From SZUA-36 sp963704855 (GTDB taxonomy: Bacteria > Pseudomonadota > Gammaproteobacteria > Xanthomonadales > SZUA-36): 64,000 bases of DNA. The position numbers and the translations under genes are program-made. The stretch covers positions 186,001 through 250,000 of the forward strand of contig CAVPHY010000024.1 of assembly GCA_963704855.1 (NCBI GenBank), given 5' to 3'. The notes under the pieces are model-generated. The model was not told the DNA's origin, ran no database searches, and was given only the letters and a program-made list of their open reading frames with translations. This document shows positions 35,027-45,316 of the stretch, piece by piece (the first letter of the stretch is position 1; every line of letters starts with the position of its first letter).

Positions 35027-35737
35027 ATGAAATACCTTCTTACCGCACTAATACTTGCTTGCCTGCTCTACGGGCCCGGCTTATCGGCAACACCGCTTTT
35101 CGTATATAACCATGGCTACGTCCTGGGGGAGTTGACCAGGGTTGACCTTATCGGATTCAGCCGGAAGGTTGTTCTCGGAGAAGCCTCCGTCGGGAATAAC
35201 AGTTTTGGCAGGGGCAATGATGTTCACGTTGAGCCCCGCGGCAACTACGTTTTGAATAATCCATGGAATTTTTGTGGGGATCAGGAATTCTACGAAAAGC
35301 TAATCGATCAGATTGGCGAATTCGTTGTGATTGAGTATAAGACGCCCAAGAAATCGTCATTGCTGCAATGCCAGTCGGCGAACGAGATCCTTGCAATACA
35401 TCCCGTCTCGCGCAGCACGCCTTCGAACCTCGTGCGCGAAAGTACAAAAATCTCTGTTGCTAGCCAGCCCTATGGAGTAAGTGTAGGACGAATTGTAAAT
35501 GCGCAACAAAGCGACAAGTACGGTGAAAACTGGTCTGTCGTGATTCAGGTAGGGAACAGCGGGAGTGATTTTCGCTACCTGCAGATCGTCGATGCAGATC
35601 TATACGCGTTTGCGCTGGACTTTCTCGTCTCGGCAACCAGGGTGAAGCTTTATCATGTCGAGCGAATCCACGGGGTTGCCGGGTCAGATCGCAGTGATGC
35701 CTTCGTCTGGAAAATCGAGGCAAAGCCGGGTTTATAG
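35027..35737 (+). CDS. Exported protein of unknown function
   Basis: 236 residues with a signal peptide (LTALILACLLYGPGLSA) and a beta-rich mature part. It has two halves of similar look, each with a GEL/GRI-x-x-V motif: VLGELTRVDLIGFSRKV in the first, VSVGRIVNAQ in the second. Two cysteines (FCGDQEF and LLQCQSA) could form a disulfide. I do not recognise a family. It stands alone between the divergent Nramp-like gene and a convergent propeller gene. Confidence 0.7.
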   Translation: MKYLLTALILACLLYGPGLSATPLFVYNHGYVLGELTRVDLIGFSRKVVLGEASVGNNSFGRGNDVHVEPRGNYVLNNPWNFCGDQEFYEKLIDQIGEFVVIEYKTPKKSSLLQCQSANEILAIHPVSRSTPSNLVRESTKISVASQPYGVSVGRIVNAQQSDKYGENWSVVIQVGNSGSDFRYLQIVDADLYAFALDFLVSATRVKLYHVERIHGVAGSDRSDAFVWKIEAKPGL

Positions 35738-35795
35738 TACCCCTCGTTTCATTACAGTGACTTCCACCATCTGATACCGTTTTTCTTTGCAGAAA

Positions 35796-35813
35796 TCCCC
35801 GCGAGCGCGGGGA
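35796..35813. terminator. GC-rich hairpin between convergent genes
   Basis: TCCCCGCG (35796-35803) and CGCGGGGA (35806-35813) form an 8-bp stem with a 2-nt centre. It sits between convergent stops at 35737 and 35877. A similar CCCCGC...GCGGGG hairpin occurs at 47607-47628, again between convergent genes, so this may be a genome-wide REP-like 3'-end element. Confidence 0.5.
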
Positions 35814-35876
35814 ATCTCCGTGTTGTTGTCTACGGAACCTTTCAGGTCCATGGCGTCGCAGTTCTTGATAATTGAA

Positions 35877-38800
35877 CTACGGCCATTCAGGTATCCGGCC
35901 CGGTGTCCAGGGTGCGCCTTCGGCTTGCAGCGTAGCTTCCACTTTCTCGAGATCGGCAGCGACGGCCTTCAGCTCAACCAGCGCCTGGCGGAATTGCTGT
36001 TCTGCAATCCGGTAGGAATCGAGGTAATTGCCTGTTACCGCGGACTGGCTATCCCAGTGACCGGAAACGATGGTGTTGATGCGGTTGGTCAGGGACATGG
36101 GCACCGGTTCGGCACGGCTGGATATAGTGCTGTCACCACTGAAGCGGACCTTCAGGTCCTGCATGCGGGTATTCAGGGCGCGCAGCGCCTGCGCCTGTTC
36201 TTCGCTGGATGAAGGCGTGTCAGCAGCGGCTTTTAGCAGGTGATCAATTCTTGCCTGCATTTCATCACGCGCCTTGTTGGCGCCCATGATGGCGCGGTAA
36301 AGGTCGTTTGATTGCATTTCGAATTCAAGCAGCGCCTGGCGGTCGTCGGTGACCAGTCCGCCTTCGAACAGGGGTTTCAGTGCAAAGGACTGTGCAGCGG
36401 AGATATCGGCCAGTTCACCCTGTACGCGTTTCGACAGGGTGACGGTGTACTGACCGGGCAAGGCCATCGGACCTTGCGGCGGGCTCTCCCACGGCGCGAA
36501 GTCGCTGGACGGGTTGAGATCCACCGGATCCGGTGCCGGGTAGCGCATATTCCAGGCCACGCGGTGAAACCCCTTGCCCGCAGGGGCGTCGATCCGCTGT
36601 ATCACGTTACCGGACGAATCGCGCACGGTCAGCGTGACAGAGGGTGCTTCCTCGCGGTCCTCGCGGCGCAACTGGTCCCAGCTGGGGTAAGGATTGTCCC
36701 CGCCCTCCTTCTGCTTTTCCTGTTCGGCTTTGCGGCGTTGGTCTTTCAGTGACTGCAGGTCCTCGGGCAGGTAATAGGCGAATACCGCACCGTAAGGCGG
36801 GTTGTCGGCACTGTAGCGGTCTACGCCAAAGTCGCCTTTGCCGCCCCAGCCACGACGGCTGTCCGGTACGTAAAGCCACGCGTCACGAACCGCGAACAGG
36901 TTTGGCTTTTTCAGTTCGTTAGCACTCGAACGCAACGGTGAATAGTCGTCGAGTATGTATATGCCACGCCCAAACGTACCAATCACGAGGTCGCCTTCGC
37001 GGCGCTGAATTTCAAGATCACGTACCGCGATGGTCGGCAGGGAAGTCATTTCGTTCCAGTTTTTGCCACCGTCGTTGCTGAAGAACAGGCCGAACTCCGT
37101 ACCCACAAAAAGCAGATTCGGGTCAACATGATCCTCGATGATGGTATGCGCGGTACCACGCTCCGGCAGGTTGTTACTGATCAGAACCCAGCTTTTGCCA
37201 CGGTTGTCAGTTTTCAGAACATAGGGTTTGTAGTCACCGCGCTTGTGGTTGTCGATCACGGCATAGGCGACATCGACGTTGTGGAATGAGCTGATGATAT
37301 CCTCGACCAGGGACATATCGGGCACGTCTTTAAACGATTCCACCGTGCTCCAGTTGCTGCCGCCATCACTGGTCACATGAATCAGGCCATCATCGGTGCC
37401 GGCGTAAATCAGGCCTTCCTGAAGCGGACTTTCATCCACGGCGATCAGGGCGCCATAGGTCGAGGTGGAGGTATTCTTGGCGATGGCATCCACACTCCAC
37501 ACGCGCCCCATGACCTTGAGCTTGTTACGGTCGACCGGTCGGCTCAGGTCACCGCTGACCGCGGTCCAGCTTTCACCGCGATTATCGGAACGGAACAGGC
37601 GTTCGGCGCCGTAGTACAACCTGCGGTTGTCGTGAGGTGAAATGATCAGCGGCGCATTCCAGTTCCAGTTGTAGTTGTTCTCATCGGCCCCCGGCATCGG
37701 TGTAATCTGCAGGCGTTCACCGGTAATGCGGTCAAACCGCCCCAACGAACCGTACTGAGCCTGGGCGTAGATGATGTTGGCGTCGGTCGGGTCGATCTGT
37801 GCCTTGAAACCATCACCGAACTGGGTAATGCTCCAGTCCGCATTGGTGATGCCATCGGTCTTGGTATTACGGCTGGGGCCGCACAGCGTGAAGTTGTCCT
37901 GTGTGCCCGCGCAGACGTTATAGAAAGGCGTGTCGTTGTCCGGTGTGGACCGGTAAAACTGTGTGACCGGCAGGTTGCTCACATGACGCCACTGTTGGCC
38001 ACGGTCCCAGCTCTCATATACGCCACCGTCACCGCCGATAAAGAGGTGGGAAGTATTGGCAGGATCAACCCACAGCGCATGGTCGTCTACATGGCGGTTT
38101 TTGAATGAGATTTTGTTCCAGCTCTTGCCGCCGTCCTCGGAAACCTGTGTAAAAGTATCAACCGAGTAGACCCGCTCCGGGTTCTGCGGGTCTACGATCA
38201 ATTCGTTGTAATACTGGGGGCTGCTGGTGCCGTGGTCAGAGCGTTTTTCCCAGCTTTCGCCAAAATCGGTACTGCGGTAAACGCCATTGTCCTTTTTTTC
38301 CGCCTCGATGATGGCGTAAATCATATTGGGTGCCGATGGAGCGGCGGCCAGACCAATTCTGCCCAAATCACCTTCCGGTAAACCACCGGCAAGTTTCTGC
38401 CAGGTGATACCGCCATCGGTGGTTTTGTGAATACCGCTGCCCGGCCCGCCATTGATGAGCGTCCAGACATGACGCCGGCGCTGGTAGCTGGAAGCTACGA
38501 TCACATCGGGGTTGGCCGGGTCGATAACAAATTCATTAATACCGGTGTTTTCATCGATATCCAGAATACGTTTCCAGCTTGCACCGCCATCGCTTGAGCG
38601 GTACAGGCCACGGTCCCCACCGGGGTTCCACAACGGCCCCTGGGCTGCAACGTAAACGGTATTGCTGTCACCAGGGTGAAAACGGATCATGGAAATATGG
38701 CCTGAGTCTTTCAGACCCATGTTCTTCCAGGTCTTGCCACCGTCGATGGACTTGTAAACACCGTCACCGTAACCAACGCTGCGCTGCGCGTTGTTTTCAC

Positions 38801-39122
38801 CACTGCCTACCCAGACGATATTCGGGTTGGAAGGATCGATCTCGACCACGCCAATGGCATAGGAGCCTTCGTTCTCAAAAAGTGCGCTCCAGGTGATACC
38901 GTTATTGTCGGTCTTCCACAAATTTCCGGACGCCATGGATACGTAAAAACTCTGCGGCTGACCCGGAACGAAAGCGAAGTCAGAAACCCTGCCGGACGTC
39001 AGCGCCGGCCCGATGTTTCGCAGCGGGATGCCAGCCAGTGGATGGTCGGCGGCCAGGGTGGAAACAGGTGGGTTAAGAGCGGTGAGGAAAAACATCGTGA
39101 AGAGCAGTCGGTTGCGCAGCAT
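35877..39122 (-). CDS. Exported sortilin/BNR-repeat propeller protein (glycosyl hydrolase-like)
   Basis: 1081 residues with a signal peptide (LLFTMFFLTALNPPVSTLA). The body is made of BNR/VPS10-type beta-propeller blades with the Asp-box motif S/T-x-D-x-G-x-T-W: KTDNNGITWSAL, KSIDGGKTWKNM, RSSDGGASWKRI, KTTDGGITWQKL and several later ones. A C-terminal extension (about 750-1081) includes DSSGNVIQRIDAPAGKGFHRVAWNMRYP and a helical tail with RIDHLLKAAADTPSSSEEQ. This matches large exported proteins often annotated as sialidase-like or sortilin-like. No enzymatic activity is proven for the group. It is convergent with the unknown gene at 35027 and divergent from the TPR gene at 39380. Confidence 0.88.
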   Translation of the reverse strand: MLRNRLLFTMFFLTALNPPVSTLAADHPLAGIPLRNIGPALTSGRVSDFAFVPGQPQSFYVSMASGNLWKTDNNGITWSALFENEGSYAIGVVEIDPSNPNIVWVGSGENNAQRSVGYGDGVYKSIDGGKTWKNMGLKDSGHISMIRFHPGDSNTVYVAAQGPLWNPGGDRGLYRSSDGGASWKRILDIDENTGINEFVIDPANPDVIVASSYQRRRHVWTLINGGPGSGIHKTTDGGITWQKLAGGLPEGDLGRIGLAAAPSAPNMIYAIIEAEKKDNGVYRSTDFGESWEKRSDHGTSSPQYYNELIVDPQNPERVYSVDTFTQVSEDGGKSWNKISFKNRHVDDHALWVDPANTSHLFIGGDGGVYESWDRGQQWRHVSNLPVTQFYRSTPDNDTPFYNVCAGTQDNFTLCGPSRNTKTDGITNADWSITQFGDGFKAQIDPTDANIIYAQAQYGSLGRFDRITGERLQITPMPGADENNYNWNWNAPLIISPHDNRRLYYGAERLFRSDNRGESWTAVSGDLSRPVDRNKLKVMGRVWSVDAIAKNTSTSTYGALIAVDESPLQEGLIYAGTDDGLIHVTSDGGSNWSTVESFKDVPDMSLVEDIISSFHNVDVAYAVIDNHKRGDYKPYVLKTDNRGKSWVLISNNLPERGTAHTIIEDHVDPNLLFVGTEFGLFFSNDGGKNWNEMTSLPTIAVRDLEIQRREGDLVIGTFGRGIYILDDYSPLRSSANELKKPNLFAVRDAWLYVPDSRRGWGGKGDFGVDRYSADNPPYGAVFAYYLPEDLQSLKDQRRKAEQEKQKEGGDNPYPSWDQLRREDREEAPSVTLTVRDSSGNVIQRIDAPAGKGFHRVAWNMRYPAPDPVDLNPSSDFAPWESPPQGPMALPGQYTVTLSKRVQGELADISAAQSFALKPLFEGGLVTDDRQALLEFEMQSNDLYRAIMGANKARDEMQARIDHLLKAAADTPSSSEEQAQALRALNTRMQDLKVRFSGDSTISSRAEPVPMSLTNRINTIVSGHWDSQSAVTGNYLDSYRIAEQQFRQALVELKAVAADLEKVEATLQAEGAPWTPGRIPEWP

Positions 39123-39379
39123 GTTAGTGATTTCCGGTAGCGAGTACAGACTTACATTTTACGCAAAAGAGCCAGTCGGCGCACGCCGCGTGCTGGTTGA
39201 TCTTGCCGTCACCAGGCCGGAACCGGCAACTGGTCGCAGCGCCCAAACCGGGGTTCCTGATGCGGGTAAAGGTGCAACGGGCTGATTTTGTTTATTTTGC
39301 TTGTGTAAAATCAGAATTTAGTATTTGCTGTGTACCAACACTGACAAATTTTGTGTATTTTCGTATCCAGGTGGCGACA

Positions 39380-40954
39380 ATGAACAAACTGCAGCTCAAA
39401 GATATTTGGAGTCAACTCAAAAAGCGCAAGGTCGTGCGTGTTGCGGCGGTGTACCTTGTCATCAGTTTGCTGCTCATTCTGATTGGCACGATAAGCTTCG
39501 AGTCACTCGGCGTGCCTTCTTTTGTATTATCCCTGTTGCTTGTGGTCATTTTGCTTGGTTTCCCGGTTGCCATGGTGCTTGCCTGGGTATATGAGATTAC
39601 CCCTTTGGGTATACGCAAGGATTCCGCAGGCAACATAGAGAGCATCACGGAAATTGAAGAACTCCCCGAAGACGTACCCTCGCTTGCCGTACTGCCCTTT
39701 GAAGACGTCAGTGAACACAAGGACCAGGACTATTTCAGCGAAGGTCTTGCGGAGGAGATTCTCGATAGTTTACGCAAGGTTCCAAACCTTCGGGTAGCCT
39801 CCCGGGTGGCTGCGTTTCAAGCCAGTGTGCAAAAGTCCGACTTCAGGGAAGTGGGCAGGAAACTCAAGGTTCAGACGGAACTCAAGGGAACATGCCGCAA
39901 ATCAGGTGAGAAACTGCATCTTCGTGTACAACTTATCAGTACCTCTGATGGAGCCCTGCTTTGGTCGGAGTCGTATGACCGGCCAATTAAGGATATTTAT
40001 AGTATCCAGGAAGACATTGAAGCTTCGGTATTGAAGGCCCTGAAAGTGGCTAACCCGAACAAACCTTATCCACCTCGTCAGCACGTGGACCCGAGGGCCT
40101 ATGACCTGTTTTTGCATGGCCTGTGCTGTTTTGCGAAGCACACCACCCAGGACAATGTGTACGCGCGGCAGTTATTCAAACAGGCTATCGATATCGAACC
40201 TGAATTCGGACGTGCCTGGGCTTCGCTTGCCTATACCTACGGTTATTCCTACATGTATTTCAATGCCACCGATGTAAACCTGGCCGAGGCGAAACGCACC
40301 AGCAAACAGGCAATGAAACTCGCACCTGACCTGGCCGAGCCACATGTTTCGGCCGGCATCGCCTGTTGTATGGACCAGAATTACTCGAAGGCGGAAGACG
40401 AGTTTGAGAAGGCGATTGAACTGGACCCCAAGAATTTCAGGGCCTGGTATTTCTATGGCCGCGCGAAGGTACAGGAAGGTGACCTGCCCAGAGCACTGAA
40501 GCTGTTTGAGCGGGCTTCCAGGGTTCGTCCGGATGATTTTCAAAGCGTGCTGTTACAGGCCCAGCTATACACCAGCCTTGGCCAGAAAGGCAAAGCGGTC
40601 GAAGTGACCAGCGAAGGTATCGAAAGGGTCAGGGCCGCGCTTGAACTTAATCCGAAAGACAACCGCGCACTCAATATGGGTGCATTTGCATTGTTACGCA
40701 TGGGTCAGGAAAAAGAGGCGAAGAACTGGATGTCGAATTCATTGAAAAACGCACCGATGGATTCCATCATCCAGTACAACGGCGCGTGCTTCTACTCGCT
40801 GGCGGGGGAGACCCAGCATGCATTGGACTGTCTCGAACACTGCCTGATCAAGGTCGGTAATATCAATCGGGAGTGGCTTGAGCACGACTCGGATATGGAC
40901 AATATTCGCAACCACCCCAGGTTCAAGGAAATCATCAAGAACTTCCCCGATTGA
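39380..40954 (+). CDS. TolB-like/TPR membrane-anchored protein (adenylate-cyclase-associated type)
   Basis: 524 residues from the ATG at 39380. Two membrane segments (about residues 20-40 and 49-71) precede the TolB-like domain SLAVLPFEDVSEHKDQDYFSEGLAEEILDSLRKVPNLRVASR. That module often follows CadC-type wings or adenylate cyclases; here neither is present. TPR repeats cover about residues 230-500 (ARQLFKQAIDIEPEFGRAWASLAYTY, AEDEFEKAIELDPKNFRAWYFYG, ALKLFERASRVRPDDFQ). A role as a scaffold or sensor at the inner membrane is likely; partners are unknown. The open frame runs back to 39197, but there is no signal or SD there. Confidence 0.85.
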   Translation: MNKLQLKDIWSQLKKRKVVRVAAVYLVISLLLILIGTISFESLGVPSFVLSLLLVVILLGFPVAMVLAWVYEITPLGIRKDSAGNIESITEIEELPEDVPSLAVLPFEDVSEHKDQDYFSEGLAEEILDSLRKVPNLRVASRVAAFQASVQKSDFREVGRKLKVQTELKGTCRKSGEKLHLRVQLISTSDGALLWSESYDRPIKDIYSIQEDIEASVLKALKVANPNKPYPPRQHVDPRAYDLFLHGLCCFAKHTTQDNVYARQLFKQAIDIEPEFGRAWASLAYTYGYSYMYFNATDVNLAEAKRTSKQAMKLAPDLAEPHVSAGIACCMDQNYSKAEDEFEKAIELDPKNFRAWYFYGRAKVQEGDLPRALKLFERASRVRPDDFQSVLLQAQLYTSLGQKGKAVEVTSEGIERVRAALELNPKDNRALNMGAFALLRMGQEKEAKNWMSNSLKNAPMDSIIQYNGACFYSLAGETQHALDCLEHCLIKVGNINREWLEHDSDMDNIRNHPRFKEIIKNFPD

Positions 40955-40989
40955 TCAGCGCGGAGTCGATCTGAGGTCAAGTACAAAAC

Positions 40990-41673
40990 ATGCATTTGCT
41001 TTTACCTCTTATACTCATTTTTGCGCTAATTTTTGGCCCTGGTTTGTGGGTTCGTCATGTTATGTCTCGCTACAGCGACCCACAGGACCGTTACGATGGC
41101 ACCGGTGGTGAGTTGGCAAGGTATCTGCTCGATGGCCTGAACCTTCACAATGTAAAAGTGGAGGAAACCACCAAGGGTGACCACTACGACCCGCTGGACA
41201 AAGTTGTACGCCTGACTCCCGGAAATCTCAACGGGCGCTCGTTAACGGCGGTGACCGTGGCGGCGCACGAGGTCGGTCATGCACTGCAGGATGCCAAGGG
41301 TTACGCCCCGCTGAAAATCCGAAGCCAGCTTGTCACACTTACGCAGCCGGTACAGAGGCTCGGGGCTGGAATCCTGATGGCCGCACCGTTCGTGGGCATG
41401 CTCACGCGGGTGCCCCTGGTAAGCCTGTTGATGATCCTGGGTGGCTTGATGAGCCTCGGTGCAACCACACTTGTGCACCTGATCACGCTGCCGACCGAGT
41501 GGGACGCGAGTTTCAGACGGGCCCTGCCCCTGCTTGAAAAAGGCAATATCCTGAAGCCGGTTGATCTGCCGCACGCCCGCCGCCTGCTAACCGCCGCGGC
41601 CCTGACCTACCTCTCAGCCTCGCTGGCCAGCCTGCTGAATATCGCCCGCTGGTGGGCGCTGTTGAGGCGATAG
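40990..41673 (+). CDS. YugP-type neutral zinc metallopeptidase (membrane)
   Basis: 227 residues. An N-terminal hydrophobic anchor leads to the domain with the zinc motif AAHEVGHALQDAKGY (HExxH at about residues 96-100). Two further membrane segments follow around LGAGILMAAPFVGML and LVSLLMILGGLMSL, then THL-style helices. The family (zinc metallopeptidase 2, YugP) is conserved, but its substrate is unknown. The conserved start SRYSDPQDRYDGTGGELARYLLDG is typical. It lies 35 bp after the TPR gene and may be transcribed with it. Confidence 0.9.
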   Translation: MHLLLPLILIFALIFGPGLWVRHVMSRYSDPQDRYDGTGGELARYLLDGLNLHNVKVEETTKGDHYDPLDKVVRLTPGNLNGRSLTAVTVAAHEVGHALQDAKGYAPLKIRSQLVTLTQPVQRLGAGILMAAPFVGMLTRVPLVSLLMILGGLMSLGATTLVHLITLPTEWDASFRRALPLLEKGNILKPVDLPHARRLLTAAALTYLSASLASLLNIARWWALLRR

Positions 41674-41725
41674 GGGAAGGTATTGCACGCCCTCGGTCCT
41701 GCTACCGCGAATGCGCCTCCTGCCC

Positions 41726-42916
41726 TTAACCTTCCTTTTTTCCCATCCACCTGGCGAGTGGATTCGCAGAGATGCCGTGAGCAATCAGGCTCAGGAATAC
41801 AGTGCAAGTGACCACGAGCGTCATCAACTCCGCATTGGCTACACCCTCGTTGATCACGATGATGGCAAAAACGATGCTGGCCAAGCCACGGGGCCCGAAC
41901 CAGCCCAGGAACAAGCGACTGGAGATGCTTTCCCCGCTGCCTGACAATGACAGGAATATCGGTACTATGCGAATCAGGGTAAGGCTCAGCAGTGAGTAAA
42001 TCACGACATCCCAGCTGAACAACTTGAGTGCCGGGCCGATGACCATGGCGCCGAACAGCATCCAGGTAACCAGGGCAAGCGCTTCAGCGGTACCCTCGGC
42101 GGCCAGAACGAGCTTGTGCGTGGATTTCTTTTCCAGATAGCCGAAAAGCATCCCGCCTGTGAAGGCGGCAATGTAACCACTGCCGTGCAAACTGTCCGCC
42201 ACTGAGAAACAGGCGATGGCCAGTCCTACAACGGTCAGTTGCATCCAGATTTTGGTGACCCATCCCCGTTTTGAACACCAGCGCAGCAGGCTAACTCCAG
42301 CAAGGGCGAGGCCCATTCCAACCGCCATACCGATACCGAGCTCCTGTGCAATCAGCATCAGAGCAGATGTCGATGGGCCGCCGTGTTCGGTGGTCACCGC
42401 AAGGGCGATGAAAAACAGCAGGATCGGAACGCAAATTCCATCGTTCAAACCGCTCTCCACGTTCAGCCCTTCACGCAAACGTGCAGGGACGGTCTGATTT
42501 GTGATGACGGCTTTACCCAGGGCCGCATCGGTTGCGGCCAACATGGTGGATAGAATGGCGGCCTCATAAATGGACAGACCGTTAAAAATCAGCACAGCAA
42601 GACCGAAACCCAGCGCAATCACACCGGGCAGTCCCAGCAGCAACATACGCGACGGAATCCGGAACTGGCGCTTCAGGACCGATAAATCTGCAAGTGCCGC
42701 GTCATTAAACAGGATAAGCGCCAGGGTCAGGTCAGCCAGCACCCTCAAATCTTCGCTGGCGGCATTACCTTTAAGCCAGCCTAGGGCAGAGGGGCCCAGC
42801 AGGAATCCGGCCACCACGAACACCATGGGCCCGGATATTATCGATTTTTGGATGCGGCCCGCAAACAGGCTGTAAGTGAAGATAAACAGGGCCAGGATAG
42901 CCAGTTCCAGATACAT
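41726..42916 (-). CDS. CPA1-type cation/proton antiporter
   Basis: 396 residues with about 12 membrane segments. The family pattern is present: GPMVFVVAGFLLGPSALG, the helix-5 region AAILSTMLAATDAALGKAVI (paired acidic ion site), LNVESGLNDGICVPILLFF and the C-terminal WFGPRGLASIVFAI. It exchanges sodium or another monovalent cation for protons at the inner membrane. It follows the SLC13-like gene by 33 bp on the same strand, suggesting a joint transcript for ion homeostasis. The chain lacks a long cytoplasmic C-terminal tail. Confidence 0.92.
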   Translation of the reverse strand: MYLELAILALFIFTYSLFAGRIQKSIISGPMVFVVAGFLLGPSALGWLKGNAASEDLRVLADLTLALILFNDAALADLSVLKRQFRIPSRMLLLGLPGVIALGFGLAVLIFNGLSIYEAAILSTMLAATDAALGKAVITNQTVPARLREGLNVESGLNDGICVPILLFFIALAVTTEHGGPSTSALMLIAQELGIGMAVGMGLALAGVSLLRWCSKRGWVTKIWMQLTVVGLAIACFSVADSLHGSGYIAAFTGGMLFGYLEKKSTHKLVLAAEGTAEALALVTWMLFGAMVIGPALKLFSWDVVIYSLLSLTLIRIVPIFLSLSGSGESISSRLFLGWFGPRGLASIVFAIIVINEGVANAELMTLVVTCTVFLSLIAHGISANPLARWMGKKEG

Positions 42917-42949
42917 GGTGAGTGTTACTCCAGCGTTGAGTAGTGCATC

Positions 42950-44728
42950 CTATAAGGGCCAAACCCATAAGATAACCGGTGCGCCAATCACGATCACAAG
43001 GATTTCCAATGGGAGCCCCATGCGCCAGTAGTCGCCAAAGCGATAGCCACCGGGGCCCAGGATCAGGGTGTTGTTCTTGTGCCCGATGGGAGTCAGGAAC
43101 GCACAACTCGCTGCGACTGCCACGCACATCAGGAAGGGGTCCGGATTAACACCCAGGGTGTTGGCGATGTTGACACCGATGGGTGCCGCGATCACGGCCG
43201 TGGCCACATTGTTCATGACATCCGATAGCGTCATCGTGACGACCATGAGTGTCACCATCACCATTGCCGGTGACAGGTCCGAGGCTGCACTCACAATTCC
43301 GGAAGCGATGAGCCCGGTGCCGCCACTGGCCTCCAGCGCCATACCAATGGGTATCATGGATCCCAGCAAAACGATCACCGACCACTCGACGGATTCATAT
43401 AGATTGCGAAGGGGCATGATGCCGGTCAGAACCATCAGTATCACTGCTATCCCGAGAGCAACCGTAAGGTACAACACGCCGATACTGGCCAGCACTACGG
43501 CGGCGCCAAAAATTGCGACTGCCAGCCCGGCTTTCTTGCGCTGGGTGACCTGCAGTCCGCGTTCCGCCAGTGGCAGGCAGCCCAGCCATTTGGCAATGTC
43601 GTTCAGTTTTTTGACATTGCCGAGCAATAAAAGGATGTCCCCAGCCCGTACTTCCAGATCCTGAACGCGTTTGATGAATTGCTTGCCTTGCCTTGATACA
43701 CCCAGCAACGTAACACCATGCCGGTACATCAGGCCCAATGAGTGCGCGGAGCGGCCTTCAACACGGGCGCCCTGTGGGACGACGACTTCCAGTAGCGAGG
43801 TATCGTCCGAGTTGAACAGGCCGTCTTCCGTTCCGTTCTTCCTGGCGTACTCCAGTTTTAGTGCGCCGACTATCGCCTCTATTCCGCTCGGTGCAGATTT
43901 CAGTACCAGGACGTCATTTTTGCGGATTTCCACGCGACGGGCCCTGCCCGGCTGACGTTCGCCACGCCTGATGAGACCAACAACCTCCGTTTCATGTTCG
44001 CCGGCTATTTCATCCAGGTCTCTTACCATCTGGCCGATCGCCGGTGATTCCCCGGTTACCTTGACCTCGGCAAGGTAATCCCCGAGGTGACTGAGCTCGG
44101 TGGCCGTGTTGTGCTGGCTCCGTTCAACCGGTATCAAACGCCAGCCGATCAGGGCAACATATGCGACACCGACGATGGCGACAGCGAGACCCACGGGTGC
44201 GAAATCGAACATGTGATAAGGCTCGCCCAGTACGCTGGCCCGGTATTCGGCGATAACGATGTTGGGTGGTGTACCGATCAGCGTGATCATTCCACCCAGG
44301 ATCGAGGCAAAGGACAGTGGCATGAGGCTCAGCGCGGGGCTGCGTTTGGCCTTAGTGGCAGCCTGGATATCCAGTGGCATGAGCAGGGCCAGGGCGGCGA
44401 CGTTGTTCATGACAGCGGAAAGCACAGCGGCAAAGCCGGCCATTATCCCGATATGGCTACCCAGTTTACGCGACCCCGAAATCAGGTAGCGTGACAGCAG
44501 TTCGATGGCTCCGGAGTTTGACAAGCCGCGGCTGACGATCAGCACCAGCGCGATGACCACCACGGCGGGGTGACCAAAACCCGAGAAGACTTCACTGGTG
44601 GGTATGACACCGACCCCCGCGGCGATCAGCAGGGCTGAAAATGCAACAAGGTCATACCGCCAGCGCCCCCAGATGAGAAAGACGAAAACGAAAAACAGCA
44701 GGATAAAAAGAATGTTCTGATCAGTCAT
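42950..44728 (-). CDS. SLC13/DASS-type permease with two TrkA-C domains
   Basis: 592 residues from the ATG at 44728; an upstream ATG at 44740 is also possible. An N-terminal membrane half contains SRGLSNSGAIELLS and the DASS-type MNNVAALALLMPLD. It is interrupted by two cytoplasmic TrkA-C (RCK_C) domains (about residues 200-380; IRKNDVLVLKSAPSGIEAI and LEVRAGDILLLLG). A second membrane half follows with MNNVATAVIAAPIG. The two MNNVA motifs are the inverted-repeat ion/substrate sites of the anion transporter superfamily. Substrates of this TrkA-C subgroup are often sulfate or dicarboxylates but are not determined here. Confidence 0.9.
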   Translation of the reverse strand: MTDQNILFILLFFVFVFLIWGRWRYDLVAFSALLIAAGVGVIPTSEVFSGFGHPAVVVIALVLIVSRGLSNSGAIELLSRYLISGSRKLGSHIGIMAGFAAVLSAVMNNVAALALLMPLDIQAATKAKRSPALSLMPLSFASILGGMITLIGTPPNIVIAEYRASVLGEPYHMFDFAPVGLAVAIVGVAYVALIGWRLIPVERSQHNTATELSHLGDYLAEVKVTGESPAIGQMVRDLDEIAGEHETEVVGLIRRGERQPGRARRVEIRKNDVLVLKSAPSGIEAIVGALKLEYARKNGTEDGLFNSDDTSLLEVVVPQGARVEGRSAHSLGLMYRHGVTLLGVSRQGKQFIKRVQDLEVRAGDILLLLGNVKKLNDIAKWLGCLPLAERGLQVTQRKKAGLAVAIFGAAVVLASIGVLYLTVALGIAVILMVLTGIMPLRNLYESVEWSVIVLLGSMIPIGMALEASGGTGLIASGIVSAASDLSPAMVMVTLMVVTMTLSDVMNNVATAVIAAPIGVNIANTLGVNPDPFLMCVAVAASCAFLTPIGHKNNTLILGPGGYRFGDYWRMGLPLEILVIVIGAPVILWVWPL

Positions 44729-44923
44729 GGTCCTGCACATTGTAGTGATTCTGCGCTTCAACCGCGAATTGAAGTGATTCCTTTCTTCTCGTTCTTGATT
44801 CCTGGCTCCCGAATAGCTTGTTAACAGGATAATGAGCCACAAAATTAACTATACTACTTGTGATATCACCCGCCTTTTTCAGTCTTCATCAGCCTGCGGG
44901 TGCGTCTGAATCAGGAGAATCAT

Positions 44924-45316
44924 ATGAACAGGTTCTTAGTAAGTTTCGCAGTTTTTGCAATATTGTGTGGTGTTGCCGCCGATGTGGACAGCAAGGAGTT
45001 GATCCGGGAATTCAACGGCACCGGCAACAAGAACACCGCTGAGTTTGAGGTAGAGGCGCCCTGGATCGTGGATTGGCGTACGCGTGGCGACTACCCTGGG
45101 CAAATGGCAGTAGAGGTGAACCTCGCCACGGTGACGGGCGAGTACCTCGGCAAGGTTTTCGTGACCAAGTACGTCGATAACGGTGTGAAGCTGTTTAATG
45201 AAAGTGGCACTTTCGTCTTTCAGGTCAATTCCAGTCTTGCGAGTTGGACATTGCGTGTTGAGCAACTGACCAGGGAGGAAGCCGAAACCTATAAACCAAA
45301 GGAAAAAATTCAGTAA
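44924..45316 (+). CDS. Small exported protein of unknown function
   Basis: 130 residues from the ATG at 44924, with AGGAG 6 nt upstream. A signal peptide (FLVSFAVFAILCGVAADVDS) is followed by a beta-rich domain with repeated aromatic and Thr residues (FNGTGNKNTAEFEVEAPW, FVTKYVDNGVKLFNESGTF, ASWTLRVEQL). No cysteine remains in the mature part. I do not recognise the family. It is divergent from the SLC13-like gene and upstream of cbpA. Confidence 0.75.
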   Translation: MNRFLVSFAVFAILCGVAADVDSKELIREFNGTGNKNTAEFEVEAPWIVDWRTRGDYPGQMAVEVNLATVTGEYLGKVFVTKYVDNGVKLFNESGTFVFQVNSSLASWTLRVEQLTREEAETYKPKEKIQ